DNA from: Desulfobacteraceae bacterium
GTDB taxonomy: Bacteria > Desulfobacterota > Desulfobacteria > Desulfobacterales > Desulfobacteraceae
Length of the DNA: 17,630 bases
Direction of reading: 5' to 3'
NCBI GenBank assembly: GCA_022712835.1
Contig: JAFLJU010000411.1
Coordinates: 1 to 17,630, forward strand
A model generated the notes under the pieces. The model searched no databases. It was not told where the DNA came from and worked only from the letters and a program-made list of their open reading frames with translations. Shown in pieces: positions 1 to 7,505 of the stretch (position 1 is its first letter; each line of letters opens with the position of its first letter). The position numbers were made by a program, and so were the translations under genes.

Positions 1-373
1 TTTTATCTTTGGAGGCAATACGTTTGGTCTTGTGCAGGGCTGGCAGATAGAGCCATTGGGTATCATCCTTGTCTTCCCGGTCATAATCATAGGTCAAAAA
101 AGCCGTGTCCTTGACATCCGAGGGGTGGAGAAAAAACATCAACCCCTGTCTGTCCTCTCCCTTTTTCTTTGCAAAGGACCGAATGACCCGGGTACGCTCA
201 TCTCCATTCCTGTCGATGAGAACCATCTTAAGGTCTGCGGTCTGGTTGTCTCCTTCATCCCTGTCATTAACCGCTTCCATGATTTTCCTGGCTTCTGGAT
301 CCTGGGCATGGACAGGGTACAAAATCCCCTGCATGAGAATCAGAAACAATGCACTTAAAACAATGGGTTTCAT
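1..373 (-). CDS. LolA-like outer membrane lipoprotein-sorting protein, N-terminal part
   Basis: The gene starts at ATG 373 and runs off the left edge, so only about 124 residues are visible. A signal peptide is clear: Lys near the start, a hydrophobic run (IVLSALFLILMQGILY) and a likely cut after VHA. The mature part contains an Asn/Asp-rich stretch, a charged beta-strand region (LKMVLIDRNGDERTR) and the run FLHPSDVKDTAFLTYDY followed by WLYLPALHKTKRI. These are typical of the periplasmic 'outer membrane lipoprotein-sorting protein' family (LolA/LppX-like fold) that is regularly encoded beside RND/MMPL exporters. It lies 2 nt after the exporter stop codon, with an AAGGAA-type ribosome site inside the exporter 3' end, so it is translated in the same operon. 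A role in carrying or accepting the exporter's hydrophobic cargo in the periplasm is inferred from the pairing; the cargo is unknown. Confidence 0.85.
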   Translation of the reverse strand, partial: MKPIVLSALFLILMQGILYPVHAQDPEARKIMEAVNDRDEGDNQTADLKMVLIDRNGDERTRVIRSFAKKKGEDRQGLMFFLHPSDVKDTAFLTYDYDREDKDDTQWLYLPALHKTKRIASKDK

Positions 374-375
374 TT

Positions 376-2856
376 TTAATTTCCTTTGTTTGGGGATATA
401 CGGTGGGTCTCCCGACGGGTTACCAGACACATCAGGGCAGGATTCACAATAAAATCTGCCGCAAGGGCCAGAAGGATGGTCATTCCGGTAAGAGCGCCGA
501 ACACAACCATCAAAGATAATGAGGCCGTCATGAGAATGAAAAAACCGGAACTTAAAATCAAGGAGGTCAGAAGCAGGGCCCTTCCAGTACCCAGCATGGT
601 CTGTTCAACAGCCTGTTGCGCATCCCCGGTCTGTTCATAGAATTTTCTAAAATTGTACATAAAGTGCAGGGTATCATCCACCACAATGCCGATGGCAATG
701 CTGCCGATCATGATGGTGCTCATGTCCAGACGGATATCCAACATCCCCATGATTCCGGTGGTCATAAGAATAGGCAGCAAATTGGATATCATGCTTAAAC
801 AACCAATTTTCACACTGCCCACATGAACGATCATAAGCAGGGTGATCACAATAAAGGCCATGACATAACTTTTTGCCATGCTGTGCAAAGAAGCTGGGAT
901 GGACCGGGCCAGGATGGCGGGGATACCCGTGATAATGACCTGGGCCTGACCTGAGAACTCCCGTTCAAACAGGGTCTGAACATGATCAATGAAGGGGGCC
1001 AGGTAAATGGCGTCGGTCCAGGGAATCTTAATGCTGATCCGGGTTTTTCCATACCCTGCGTCCACCAGCCGTTCAAGATCCTTTGACCCGGAATTTTCAA
1101 AGAGAAGCAGTTCCTGGGACACGGCATTGCCCGTCTCAGCCAGAGCATAAAACATGGGGTCATTGTTGTACAGGGACTGGTTTACCTCCATGAGGATCTC
1201 ATTGATGGAAAACACCTTACCTGCCCGTATCCCGTCCTTATCATAGGTTCCAAGCTCCTGGATAACGGTCTGGATTTTTTCCAGGACCAGAGGATCTTTG
1301 ATCTGATTTCTCCCTGAACTTTGGATGCCCTTCCCCTGGGGTTGATAAAAGTCCAGGATCACTTCCAAAACTACAGATCCTCCAAGCTCTTTATCAATAA
1401 AGGCAACATGGTCATGGATTTTTTCCCCCTTTGGGATCCAGTTAAGGATATTGTGGGAATAGGTCAGCTGACATGTAAAATAGATGGAAATCAAGAAAAG
1501 AATCAGGGTGGCAAACATGATCTTCCATGGATTACCCATGGAAACCCGGGCAATCCCCAGGAGAACGGCATCCATTGTTTTTGATTTTTTCTCCTGAAAT
1601 CCCCCTGGCTTTTGGGAGATAGGAACAAGGGCGACAAACGCGGGCAGAAGCAAGATGGTATAGACCAGGGCCAGAATCACCCCCAGGGCCCCAAACATCC
1701 CCAAATCCCCGATGGCCGTAAGATCTGAGAATGCAAAGGTAAACAGGCTGGCTGCCGTGGTCAGGGCTGTCAGTACCACCGCCAGTCCGGAATGGGCCAT
1801 GGCCGTGGCAATGGCATCCTCCCTGGAATTCCCCTTTTGCAGTTCCACATAAAAAATGGAGAGGATGTGTACGGAAAACCCCACCCCAACTGCCAGAAGA
1901 AAACCGGGCAAAACAATGGTGGTCAGTTTGATGGAGATATTGAAAAAGGCCAGAAGCCCCTGGGTTGAGAACAGGGCAGACATAATAATAATTTCAGGCA
2001 GAACCACCCCGGATACCCGCTGGAACAACAGGGCCAGAAAAATACCAATGGTGAGCAGGGAGAGAACCACGGCTTTGACGATATCCTTTTCCATGGCCCG
2101 ATTATAGACATCCAAAACCACAGGATCACCGGCCAGGGCCAGGGAGAAATCCTTGTCCTGGTATTGAGCTATCAGTTTATTAACAGCCGCAACCACCTGC
2201 TGGTTTTCCTTTTCACTGAAATATCGGAGGTTTTCCCCTGTGCCGGGAGCTGGCTCCTCAAATCCGTCCAAAAAGTCATCCTCCCCTGTTGGGTCAGGTG
2301 AACCGGAAAACTCACTGATAACAGCCTGGGTTTCCAGAACAAGGGTGGTGACCTGGTGGTTTTCAGAAATCAGACTGTTTTGATAAAAAGGAACCGAGGC
2401 AACTGTTTGTTCTAGTACCTCAAGATCCCGGGATGTCCTGGGCCAGTGTTCCAAAAGATCCTCAACCACCAGGGCATCTCCCAACCCGTAGGTGCGCCTG
2501 GCATTGATCAGGCTATTCACCTTTTTAAGATAGGGCACCTGGTTTTCAATGTCTTTGTGAAACGCTTTTAACCGGACCAGAAAATCCTGGTCAAAAATAT
2601 TTGGGGCGGTCACCGCAATGATGATCATATCCTTGTCCCCGAACTGATCCCGAAATTCATTGTAGTGTATCCGGGCCGGGTCGGTTTCCCTCAGCAGGGC
2701 CACAGCAGAGGTATCAATGGTGGTGTTGGGAATAAAACTCACAAGAACGGCAATAAAGGAAAAGCTCAAAAAAACGGTCTTGAACCGATTACTGTATAAG
2801 CTTCTGGCGAGGGAATCAAAGAGACTTTCGAGCCTGTTTCTAAATCCCTGTTTCAT
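376..2856 (-). CDS. RND/MMPL superfamily exporter (HAE3-like)
   Basis: An inner-membrane, proton-driven exporter of 826 residues, a usual length for the hydrophobe/amphiphile efflux-3 type. It has the internal duplication of the RND fold: a membrane segment near residues 27-43, a large periplasmic loop to about residue 255, a block of five helices (about 261-411) with the sterol-sensing-domain-like run GVGFSVHILSIFY, then a second half with a helix near 443-462, a second loop and a last helix block. The second block carries the paired aspartates of the proton relay (IGIVVDDTLHFMYNF, near residues 727-728). Its ATG overlaps the TGA of the tetR gene (ATGA), and only a weak ribosome site precedes it, which points to translational coupling. 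No TolC or membrane-fusion partner is in view; the LolA-like gene follows. The substrate (lipid, hopanoid or drug) cannot be told from the sequence. Confidence 0.9.
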   Translation of the reverse strand: MKQGFRNRLESLFDSLARSLYSNRFKTVFLSFSFIAVLVSFIPNTTIDTSAVALLRETDPARIHYNEFRDQFGDKDMIIIAVTAPNIFDQDFLVRLKAFHKDIENQVPYLKKVNSLINARRTYGLGDALVVEDLLEHWPRTSRDLEVLEQTVASVPFYQNSLISENHQVTTLVLETQAVISEFSGSPDPTGEDDFLDGFEEPAPGTGENLRYFSEKENQQVVAAVNKLIAQYQDKDFSLALAGDPVVLDVYNRAMEKDIVKAVVLSLLTIGIFLALLFQRVSGVVLPEIIIMSALFSTQGLLAFFNISIKLTTIVLPGFLLAVGVGFSVHILSIFYVELQKGNSREDAIATAMAHSGLAVVLTALTTAASLFTFAFSDLTAIGDLGMFGALGVILALVYTILLLPAFVALVPISQKPGGFQEKKSKTMDAVLLGIARVSMGNPWKIMFATLILFLISIYFTCQLTYSHNILNWIPKGEKIHDHVAFIDKELGGSVVLEVILDFYQPQGKGIQSSGRNQIKDPLVLEKIQTVIQELGTYDKDGIRAGKVFSINEILMEVNQSLYNNDPMFYALAETGNAVSQELLLFENSGSKDLERLVDAGYGKTRISIKIPWTDAIYLAPFIDHVQTLFEREFSGQAQVIITGIPAILARSIPASLHSMAKSYVMAFIVITLLMIVHVGSVKIGCLSMISNLLPILMTTGIMGMLDIRLDMSTIMIGSIAIGIVVDDTLHFMYNFRKFYEQTGDAQQAVEQTMLGTGRALLLTSLILSSGFFILMTASLSLMVVFGALTGMTILLALAADFIVNPALMCLVTRRETHRISPNKGN

Positions 2857-3482
2857 TTCAGTTTCAGTCCTTTAACAGAGATCTCTATGCTCTCTTTAAT
2901 GAAATGGTCCAGGGAATCAGGCATGAGTTTGCGGTGGTCTTTGCCCTGGTGAAGAAAGATAATCCCGGTGAGGGAAGCCCAGAGCACCACCGCCGTATTC
3001 ATGGAATCCACAGTATTAACTTGGCCCTGTTCACGGCCCTGTTCAATGGCATTGGCAAGAAAACCAAGACTGCTGAATCCCAGTCCGAAACACTCCTGGT
3101 AAAGTTCATCGGAAATTTTCTGGGTAAGCTCTCCCTGCTGGAACTGAAAATTAATATAAAAATACTGGGGGAAATTTCGGGAGAATTGGTAATAGGCCCA
3201 GCCTAGGGCCCGCACCTTTTCTTCCCAGAACTCCATACCTGATACTGAGGATTTAAAAGCCTGGTTCATCAGGGACAATCCTTCCACCAGAAGAGAAATA
3301 TACAATTCTTCCTTATTTTTAAAATAGAGATACAGGGTGCCTTTGCTCAGTTCCAGGGTATTGGCAATCTGGTTCATGCTGGTGGCTGAGAACCCCTGCT
3401 CAAAAAAAAGTGATTTTGCCTTATCCAGAATTTCCCGCCTGCGAACCTGTTTTTCCCTGTCCCGTCTTTCCTTGATACCCAT
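2853..3482 (-). CDS. TetR/AcrR family transcriptional regulator
   Basis: A repressor-type regulator of 209 residues. The N-terminal helix-turn-helix spans about residues 17-60, with the family hallmarks REILDKAKSLFFEQGF, SMNQIANTLELSKGTLY and LYFKNKEELY. The C-terminal ligand-binding domain is divergent, as is normal. I chose ATG 3482 because AAGAGG lies 6 nt upstream; the frame can be extended 5 codons to a TTG, but that start has no ribosome site. It is the first gene of the export operon, its stop overlaps the exporter start, and two palindromes sit on its promoter, so autoregulation and control of the exporter are likely. The inducer is unknown. Confidence 0.9.
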   Translation of the reverse strand: MGIKERRDREKQVRRREILDKAKSLFFEQGFSATSMNQIANTLELSKGTLYLYFKNKEELYISLLVEGLSLMNQAFKSSVSGMEFWEEKVRALGWAYYQFSRNFPQYFYINFQFQQGELTQKISDELYQECFGLGFSSLGFLANAIEQGREQGQVNTVDSMNTAVVLWASLTGIIFLHQGKDHRKLMPDSLDHFIKESIEISVKGLKLK

Positions 3483-3511
3483 GAAGCCTCTTTTCAAAAA
3501 AAATTATTTAA

Positions 3512-3542
3512 TGACCACTGGTCAGCAAATAACCAATGGTCA
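3512..3542. promoter_or_regulatory. Tandem palindromic operators, likely TetR-family sites
   Basis: Two 13-bp near-palindromes, TGACCACTGGTCA at 3512-3524 and TAACCAATGGTCA at 3530-3542, have centres 18 bp apart. They agree at 11 of 13 positions and share the core ACCA-N-TGGTCA. They fall in the spacer and just downstream of the proposed -10 of the tetR promoter. The arrangement is typical for two repressor dimers on neighbouring DNA turns; assignment to the adjacent TetR protein is by position. Confidence 0.7.
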
Positions 3543-3554
3543 TAGTTAAGTCAA
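3526..3554 (-). promoter_or_regulatory. Proposed sigma70-type promoter of the tetR-exporter operon
   Basis: On the minus strand TTGACT (3549-3554) is followed after 17 nt by TATTTG (3526-3531). The -35 matches the consensus at 5 of 6, the -10 is weak. The upstream operator palindrome fills the spacer, so a bound repressor would block polymerase. Confidence 0.45.
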
Positions 3555-3571
3555 GGAAAACCATACCATAA

Positions 3572-3718
3572 GTGTATGACGTTGATCCATTGCTCTGCCC
3601 AAGATACCAGGGCACCATGAAAATCATCAGTTTTATTGAAGACCTGGACATCATCCAAAAAATATTACGCCGGGATCTTTGGGACTTATACAGGCAACAA
3701 CATGTTGTGCCTGTATAA
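3572..3718 (+). pseudogene. Remnant of the C-terminal end of an IS91/Y2-type transposase
   Basis: From just after an in-frame TAA (3569-3571) to the TAA at 3716-3718 the frame reads VYDVDPLLCPRYQGTMK, then IISFIEDLDIIQKILRRDLW and DLYRQQHVVPV. I recognise this as the tail of IS91-like (Y2) transposases, where the pattern is DPL-x-CPxC-x-G-x-M(R/K)II-x-FIED-xx-VI-x-KIL-xx-LxLW. The second cysteine of the CPxC pair is replaced by Tyr, there is no start codon context, and nothing of the catalytic domain remains upstream. It is therefore a decayed fragment of about 48 codons, oriented towards the peptide-transport operon. Family assignment is from memory of the motif. Confidence 0.6.
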
Positions 3719-3740
3719 GGTTAGAGGTAATATTTTGGAT
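3653..3740. repeat. Nested inverted repeat (88 bp)
   Basis: Inner arms CTTATACAGGCA (3685-3696) and TGCCTGTATAAG (3708-3719) are perfect over 12 bp with an 11-nt centre that itself holds the palindrome CAACATGTTG. Outer arms ATCCAAAAAATATTAC (3653-3668) and GTAATATTTTGGAT (3727-3740) are complementary apart from two extra A residues. No T-run follows on either strand, so it is not a usual terminator. It overlaps the 3' end of the transposase remnant and could be the hairpin-bearing terminus (ori/ter-like end) of that element. Confidence 0.7.
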
Positions 3741-3836
3741 ATTTATGGTTTGGTTAACAACAAGCAAATTCCTACTCTTAATAAATTTTATAAAGTTAAT
3801 GTTTTTAATATATTTTATTTTATATAATTAAAATTG

Positions 3837-3865
3837 TTGCCAATTAATTTTCAATATATTAAATA
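3837..3865 (+). promoter_or_regulatory. Proposed promoter of the peptide transport/D-aminoacylase operon
   Basis: TTGCCA (3837-3842), a 17-nt spacer and TAAATA (3860-3865) lie in a very AT-rich stretch about 140 nt before the first gene. The element is nearly the same sequence as the promoter proposed for the convergent operon (17207-17235), including the spacer blocks TAATTTTC and TATATTAAAT. That leaves a leader of roughly 135 nt before ATG 4009; I recognise no riboswitch in it. Confidence 0.5.
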
Positions 3866-4008
3866 TTTAGATTAAAAGTTTTTACAGTCTTTCCACCTGG
3901 ACATGTGAAGCTAAATCTAAAATTGCAGGGAGAGCAGGGCAACAGATTTTTTAGTATGCCACACCATATTAAGGCAGGATCACTAATACACTATAAAGGA
4001 GAAACATC

Positions 4009-5586
4009 ATGGTAAATCGGTTTAATTTCATGCATTTTTTTTGTTTTTTAATCTTAACTTTAGGGCTGTTATATTCACCGCTTCATGCGAGCGAGAAAGT
4101 CCTTAAGATTTCCTTGGATTCCTCCCAGGCAGGCATTCCCAGTTTTAATCCGCTCACAACCAGCCATACTAACAATGTTTACAATCTGATTTACGACCGT
4201 CTGGTTGAAATGGGCATTGATGGGGTTATTTATCCGCATTTGTTAAAATCCTGGACAGTATCAGAAGATGGATTGACCGTTACGTTTACGCTAAAAAAAG
4301 GGGTTAAATTTCACGATGGCTCTGACTTGAATGCCGACGTACTCAAATGGTTTATCGAACAAATAGGCCAGGGCAATTCCAAGTACATGGTGGCAGCGGT
4401 TGAATCGATGGATATCAAGGACAATTTGACCGTTGTCTTAAATTTAAGCCGGCCTGATCCGAATATTTTATATAATTTCACATCTACTTTCACAGGAATT
4501 CCCAGCAAAAAAGCAGTTGAACAATATGGGGATGAGTATGGCCGAAAATATGTTGTGGGAACCGGACCCTTTGAATTTGTTTCCTGGAAAACCGGCGATG
4601 AAATCGTTTTAAAGAAAAACAAAGATTATCAATGGGGATGCCCGCTTACCGACAATCAGGGGCCTGCAAAAATTGATAAAATCATTGTTAAAGAGATCAT
4701 TGAAGATTCCACCCGATTTCTTGAATTTAAAACCGGCGGGGTTGATATTCTGGAAAAAGCCCCCACTCTGTTTTTGGCCAAAATCAAAAAAGATTCCAAG
4801 GCGAGTGTTATCACCATGGCGAGCAATACCAATTTTCATATGGTCATGAACACCAAACGTGAATTTTTAAGCGATGTGAATATCCGAAAGGCCATTGCCC
4901 TTGCCGTTAACCAGGAAAGCATTCTCAAAGCAGTATTTCAAGGATCCGGTGCGCCTGCCTATACCTATCTGATTGATCGTTTGCCGGCACGCAATGTGGA
5001 CAAAAAATATGAAATCCATTTTGACCTTGCGACCGCCAAGGATATCCTGGCAAAAGAGGGGTGGAAGGCTGGAGATGACAATATTTTAGTAAAAGAGGGA
5101 AAAAGACTATCTCTTTCTCTGTGGAGTAAAAGCGAGTCAGATGAACGCAAAATTGCTGAAATTATCCAGGCCCAGCTGTCAAAACTTGGGGTGGAGATCC
5201 AGATCGAACAATTTGATCCAAGCTCAATCAAGGCGGAATACAAAAAAGGGAACCATGATCTGGTGGTTCGATCCTATGGCTGGGATAATGCCGATATCCT
5301 GGAATGGTTTTTCAATTCCACCCGACCGGGATACCCAACCGTATCCATGTGGCATGACAATGAGTCTGATTATTTGATGCACAAAGCCATGACCCGGTCC
5401 AAAACCTCCGAAGAACGCATCCAAAACTTCAAGGAATATCATGAATATCTCTTGTCCCAGTATCTTTGGGCACCGCTTATTAATACGGTTAATAATCATG
5501 CGATCAATAAACGGGTAAAGATGACATCATCCCCTCGGTTCAAAGTTCTAATCGGACCACCGATTCTGGATATGACTGTAAATTAA
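4009..5586 (+). CDS. ABC transporter substrate-binding protein, family 5 (peptide/nickel type)
   Basis: The periplasmic binding protein of an Opp/Dpp-type importer, 525 residues, usual for family 5. A signal peptide covers residues 1-27 (basic start, hydrophobic core FFCFLILTLGLLY, cut after LHA). The mature protein shows the family signature: YDRLVEMG, then YPHLLKSWTVSEDGLTVTF, FHDGSDLNADVL (101-112) and GTGPFEFVSW. The start has a strong AAAGGAG ribosome site (3995-4001) 7 nt upstream. It heads a five-gene importer operon closed by a D-aminoacylase, which suggests that the ligand is a peptide or N-acyl amino acid with a D-residue. Nickel or glutathione binding would also fit the family; the ligand cannot be read directly. 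Confidence 0.92.
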   Translation: MVNRFNFMHFFCFLILTLGLLYSPLHASEKVLKISLDSSQAGIPSFNPLTTSHTNNVYNLIYDRLVEMGIDGVIYPHLLKSWTVSEDGLTVTFTLKKGVKFHDGSDLNADVLKWFIEQIGQGNSKYMVAAVESMDIKDNLTVVLNLSRPDPNILYNFTSTFTGIPSKKAVEQYGDEYGRKYVVGTGPFEFVSWKTGDEIVLKKNKDYQWGCPLTDNQGPAKIDKIIVKEIIEDSTRFLEFKTGGVDILEKAPTLFLAKIKKDSKASVITMASNTNFHMVMNTKREFLSDVNIRKAIALAVNQESILKAVFQGSGAPAYTYLIDRLPARNVDKKYEIHFDLATAKDILAKEGWKAGDDNILVKEGKRLSLSLWSKSESDERKIAEIIQAQLSKLGVEIQIEQFDPSSIKAEYKKGNHDLVVRSYGWDNADILEWFFNSTRPGYPTVSMWHDNESDYLMHKAMTRSKTSEERIQNFKEYHEYLLSQYLWAPLINTVNNHAINKRVKMTSSPRFKVLIGPPILDMTVN

Positions 5587-5595
5587 CCACTTAAC

Positions 5596-5627
5596 AGGGA
5601 GGAAGTGCCGCAGGGCCCTTCCTCCCT
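5596..5627 (+). promoter_or_regulatory. Intercistronic stem-loop after the binding-protein gene
   Basis: AGGGAGGAAG (5596-5605) pairs perfectly with CTTCCTCCCT (5618-5627) around a 12-nt loop. Only scattered T residues follow, so full termination is unlikely. The position between binding-protein and permease genes fits an RNA-stabilising or partially terminating hairpin that raises binding-protein levels over the membrane parts. That function is inferred. Confidence 0.6.
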
Positions 5628-5689
5628 TGTCTTATGGATAAGACGTTTTTTACGTTCTGTTTACACAGGATGCATTAAGGGGAAGACCT

Positions 5690-6616
5690 ATGTGGATTTA
5701 TATTTTACGACGAACATTATTGTTAATTCCGATATTTTTTATTATTTCCCTGGTGGTTTTCTCACTGATCCATCTTGTGCCGGGAGATCCCATCGACTCC
5801 CTGCTTATCCCCGGGTCAACCGCTCAAGACAGGGTGGAATTAACAAAGGCCTATGGACTGGACAAACCGCTGCCGGTCCAGTACGGGGTCTGGCTTAAAA
5901 ATTTTATCACTGGAGACATGGGACAATCCATCATTGAAAAACAGCCGGTAAAGGATATGATTCTCTATAATATGCCGTTTACCATTCGATTGGGGGTGGC
6001 ATCGCTGTTTATCTCATTTTTTTTGGGGATTACTCTTGGGATTATTTCCTCTGCTGCAAAAAATACCTTTATTGACTATATTTCCATGGTTATTGCCCTG
6101 CTCGGCGTGACGGTTCCGGCCTTCTGGCTGGGCTTGATCCTGATGTTGATTTTTTCCGTGATGCTGGGATGGTTCCCGGTTTCCGGGTCCGGCAGCTTGA
6201 GAACCCTTTTCCTGCCGGCACTAACCGTTGGCATGGGGGGGGCAGGCCTTATTGCACGGATTACCCGGGTCAGTATGCTGGAAATGTACAACAAAGAGTT
6301 TGTGCTCTTGTTATACGCAAAAGGGTTAAGCCGGGCCACCATTGTGATCAAGCATATTTTTCGCAATGCCCTGATGCCGGTGATTACTATTTTCGGGTTG
6401 CGGCTAGGGTGGATTTTAGGAGGTGCGGTAACAATCGAAATTGTTTTCAGCCGCCCCGGAATCGGTAGCATGCTGCTGTCCGCCTTATACCGGCGGGACT
6501 ATCCCGTGGTACAGGCATCGCTTATTTTTCTGACCATGGCGGTCATCATTGGCGCCTTTATGGCGGATTTGATGTATGCCTATGCAGATCCCAGGGTCAG
6601 GGATGTTTATAAATAA
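5690..6616 (+). CDS. Dipeptide/oligopeptide ABC transporter permease (DppB/OppB type)
   Basis: An inner-membrane channel subunit of 308 residues. It opens with the characteristic B-type start (MWIYILRRTLLLIP) and VPGDP at 30-34, followed by YGLDKPLPVQY. Six membrane segments are visible, and the cytoplasmic EAA loop that contacts the ATPase lies at about 203-230 (YAKGLSRATIVIKHIFRNAL). A good ribosome site (AAGGGGAAG) precedes ATG 5690. It lies 103 nt after the binding-protein gene, with the stem-loop in between, and 16 nt before the second permease. Confidence 0.93.
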   Translation: MWIYILRRTLLLIPIFFIISLVVFSLIHLVPGDPIDSLLIPGSTAQDRVELTKAYGLDKPLPVQYGVWLKNFITGDMGQSIIEKQPVKDMILYNMPFTIRLGVASLFISFFLGITLGIISSAAKNTFIDYISMVIALLGVTVPAFWLGLILMLIFSVMLGWFPVSGSGSLRTLFLPALTVGMGGAGLIARITRVSMLEMYNKEFVLLLYAKGLSRATIVIKHIFRNALMPVITIFGLRLGWILGGAVTIEIVFSRPGIGSMLLSALYRRDYPVVQASLIFLTMAVIIGAFMADLMYAYADPRVRDVYK

Positions 6617-6632
6617 AAGTGGAGAGTCGTAC

Positions 6633-7505
6633 ATGATAGAAAACATAGTCAGGGAGCACAAGCCGCCATGGGTGGTCATCCTAAAAAAACTGTCAAAGAA
6701 CAAACTGGGTCTCATCGGAACCGCGTTAATTATCTGCCTGATTCTTATTGCCATTTTGGCCCCTCTTTTGGAACCCTATTCCTACAAGGAACAAAACATT
6801 GAGATAATGAGCGAACCCCCGTCTTTAACCCATTTTCTGGGAACCGATGATTTCGGCCGTGATGTATTGAGCCGGATCATCAGGGGGGCACGGATTTCCT
6901 TTGTGGTGGGTGTCGTGTCTGTGGCCATATCGGTCTTTATCGGGGTCATCGTCGGTGCCATTGCCGGATTTTATGGAGGGGTCATTGATCTGGTCTTAAC
7001 CACCATTGCAGATTTGACCTGGTCCATGCCAGCGATTTTAATCGCGCTCCTCCTCGTGGCGATCATTGGGACGGGCCTGGAAAGTGTTGTTGTAGCCATT
7101 GGACTCTCCTACTGGGCACAATACGCCCGGTTAATCCGGGGCCAGATCCTGTCATTGAAAAGTGCGGTATTTGTCGAGGCCACAAAATCACTGGGGGCCA
7201 GTGACATGGTCATCCTTTTCAAACATTTGATACCCAACAGCATTGGACCGGTTATCGTGGCAGCCACCATTGGAATTGGAAATGCCATTGTCCTGGAAGC
7301 CACCCTGGGATTTTTAGGAATGGGTGCCCAACCGCCCACCCCCAGCTGGGGAGCCATGATGAGCAATGGCACAGCATACCTGTTTATTTCTCCCTGGGTC
7401 ATTTTATTCCCGGGTCTTGCCATGATGCTGACAGTCTTGGGCTTTAATTTGTTCGGAGATGCCCTGATCGACCTTTTGGATGTTAAAAATAAGGAGTCCA
7501 ATTAA
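6633..7505 (+). CDS. Dipeptide/oligopeptide ABC transporter permease (DppC/OppC type)
   Basis: The second channel subunit, 290 residues. It has the C-type N-terminal helix (LGLIGTALIICLILIAILAPLL), the conserved HFLGTDDFGRDVLSRI block (67-82) and the EAA loop near 182-209 (EATKSLGASDMVILFKHLIPN). I start it at ATG 6633, which has GGAGAG 7 nt upstream; an in-frame ATG at 6576 lies inside the upstream permease and would add 19 residues unlike the family. Its stop shares one base with the next start (TAATG), so the ATPase is probably translationally coupled. Confidence 0.93.
   Translation: MIENIVREHKPPWVVILKKLSKNKLGLIGTALIICLILIAILAPLLEPYSYKEQNIEIMSEPPSLTHFLGTDDFGRDVLSRIIRGARISFVVGVVSVAISVFIGVIVGAIAGFYGGVIDLVLTTIADLTWSMPAILIALLLVAIIGTGLESVVVAIGLSYWAQYARLIRGQILSLKSAVFVEATKSLGASDMVILFKHLIPNSIGPVIVAATIGIGNAIVLEATLGFLGMGAQPPTPSWGAMMSNGTAYLFISPWVILFPGLAMMLTVLGFNLFGDALIDLLDVKNKESN

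Noticed and set aside
3636..3827. Plus-strand frame of 63 codons in the junction region
   Set aside because: It begins at a TTG with no ribosome site, is in a different register from the transposase remnant, and its second half is low-complexity AT-rich sequence.
3781..3835. AT-rich stretch resembling a degenerate second copy of the promoter element at 3837
   Set aside because: The likeness is mostly low-complexity A/T and needs gaps to align, so it is not counted as a repeat.
3905..3955. Weak hairpin in the leader of the peptide operon (AAATCT / AGATTT with a short T-run)
   Set aside because: The stem is only about 6 A/T-rich pairs with a long loop, too weak to call an attenuator or riboswitch.
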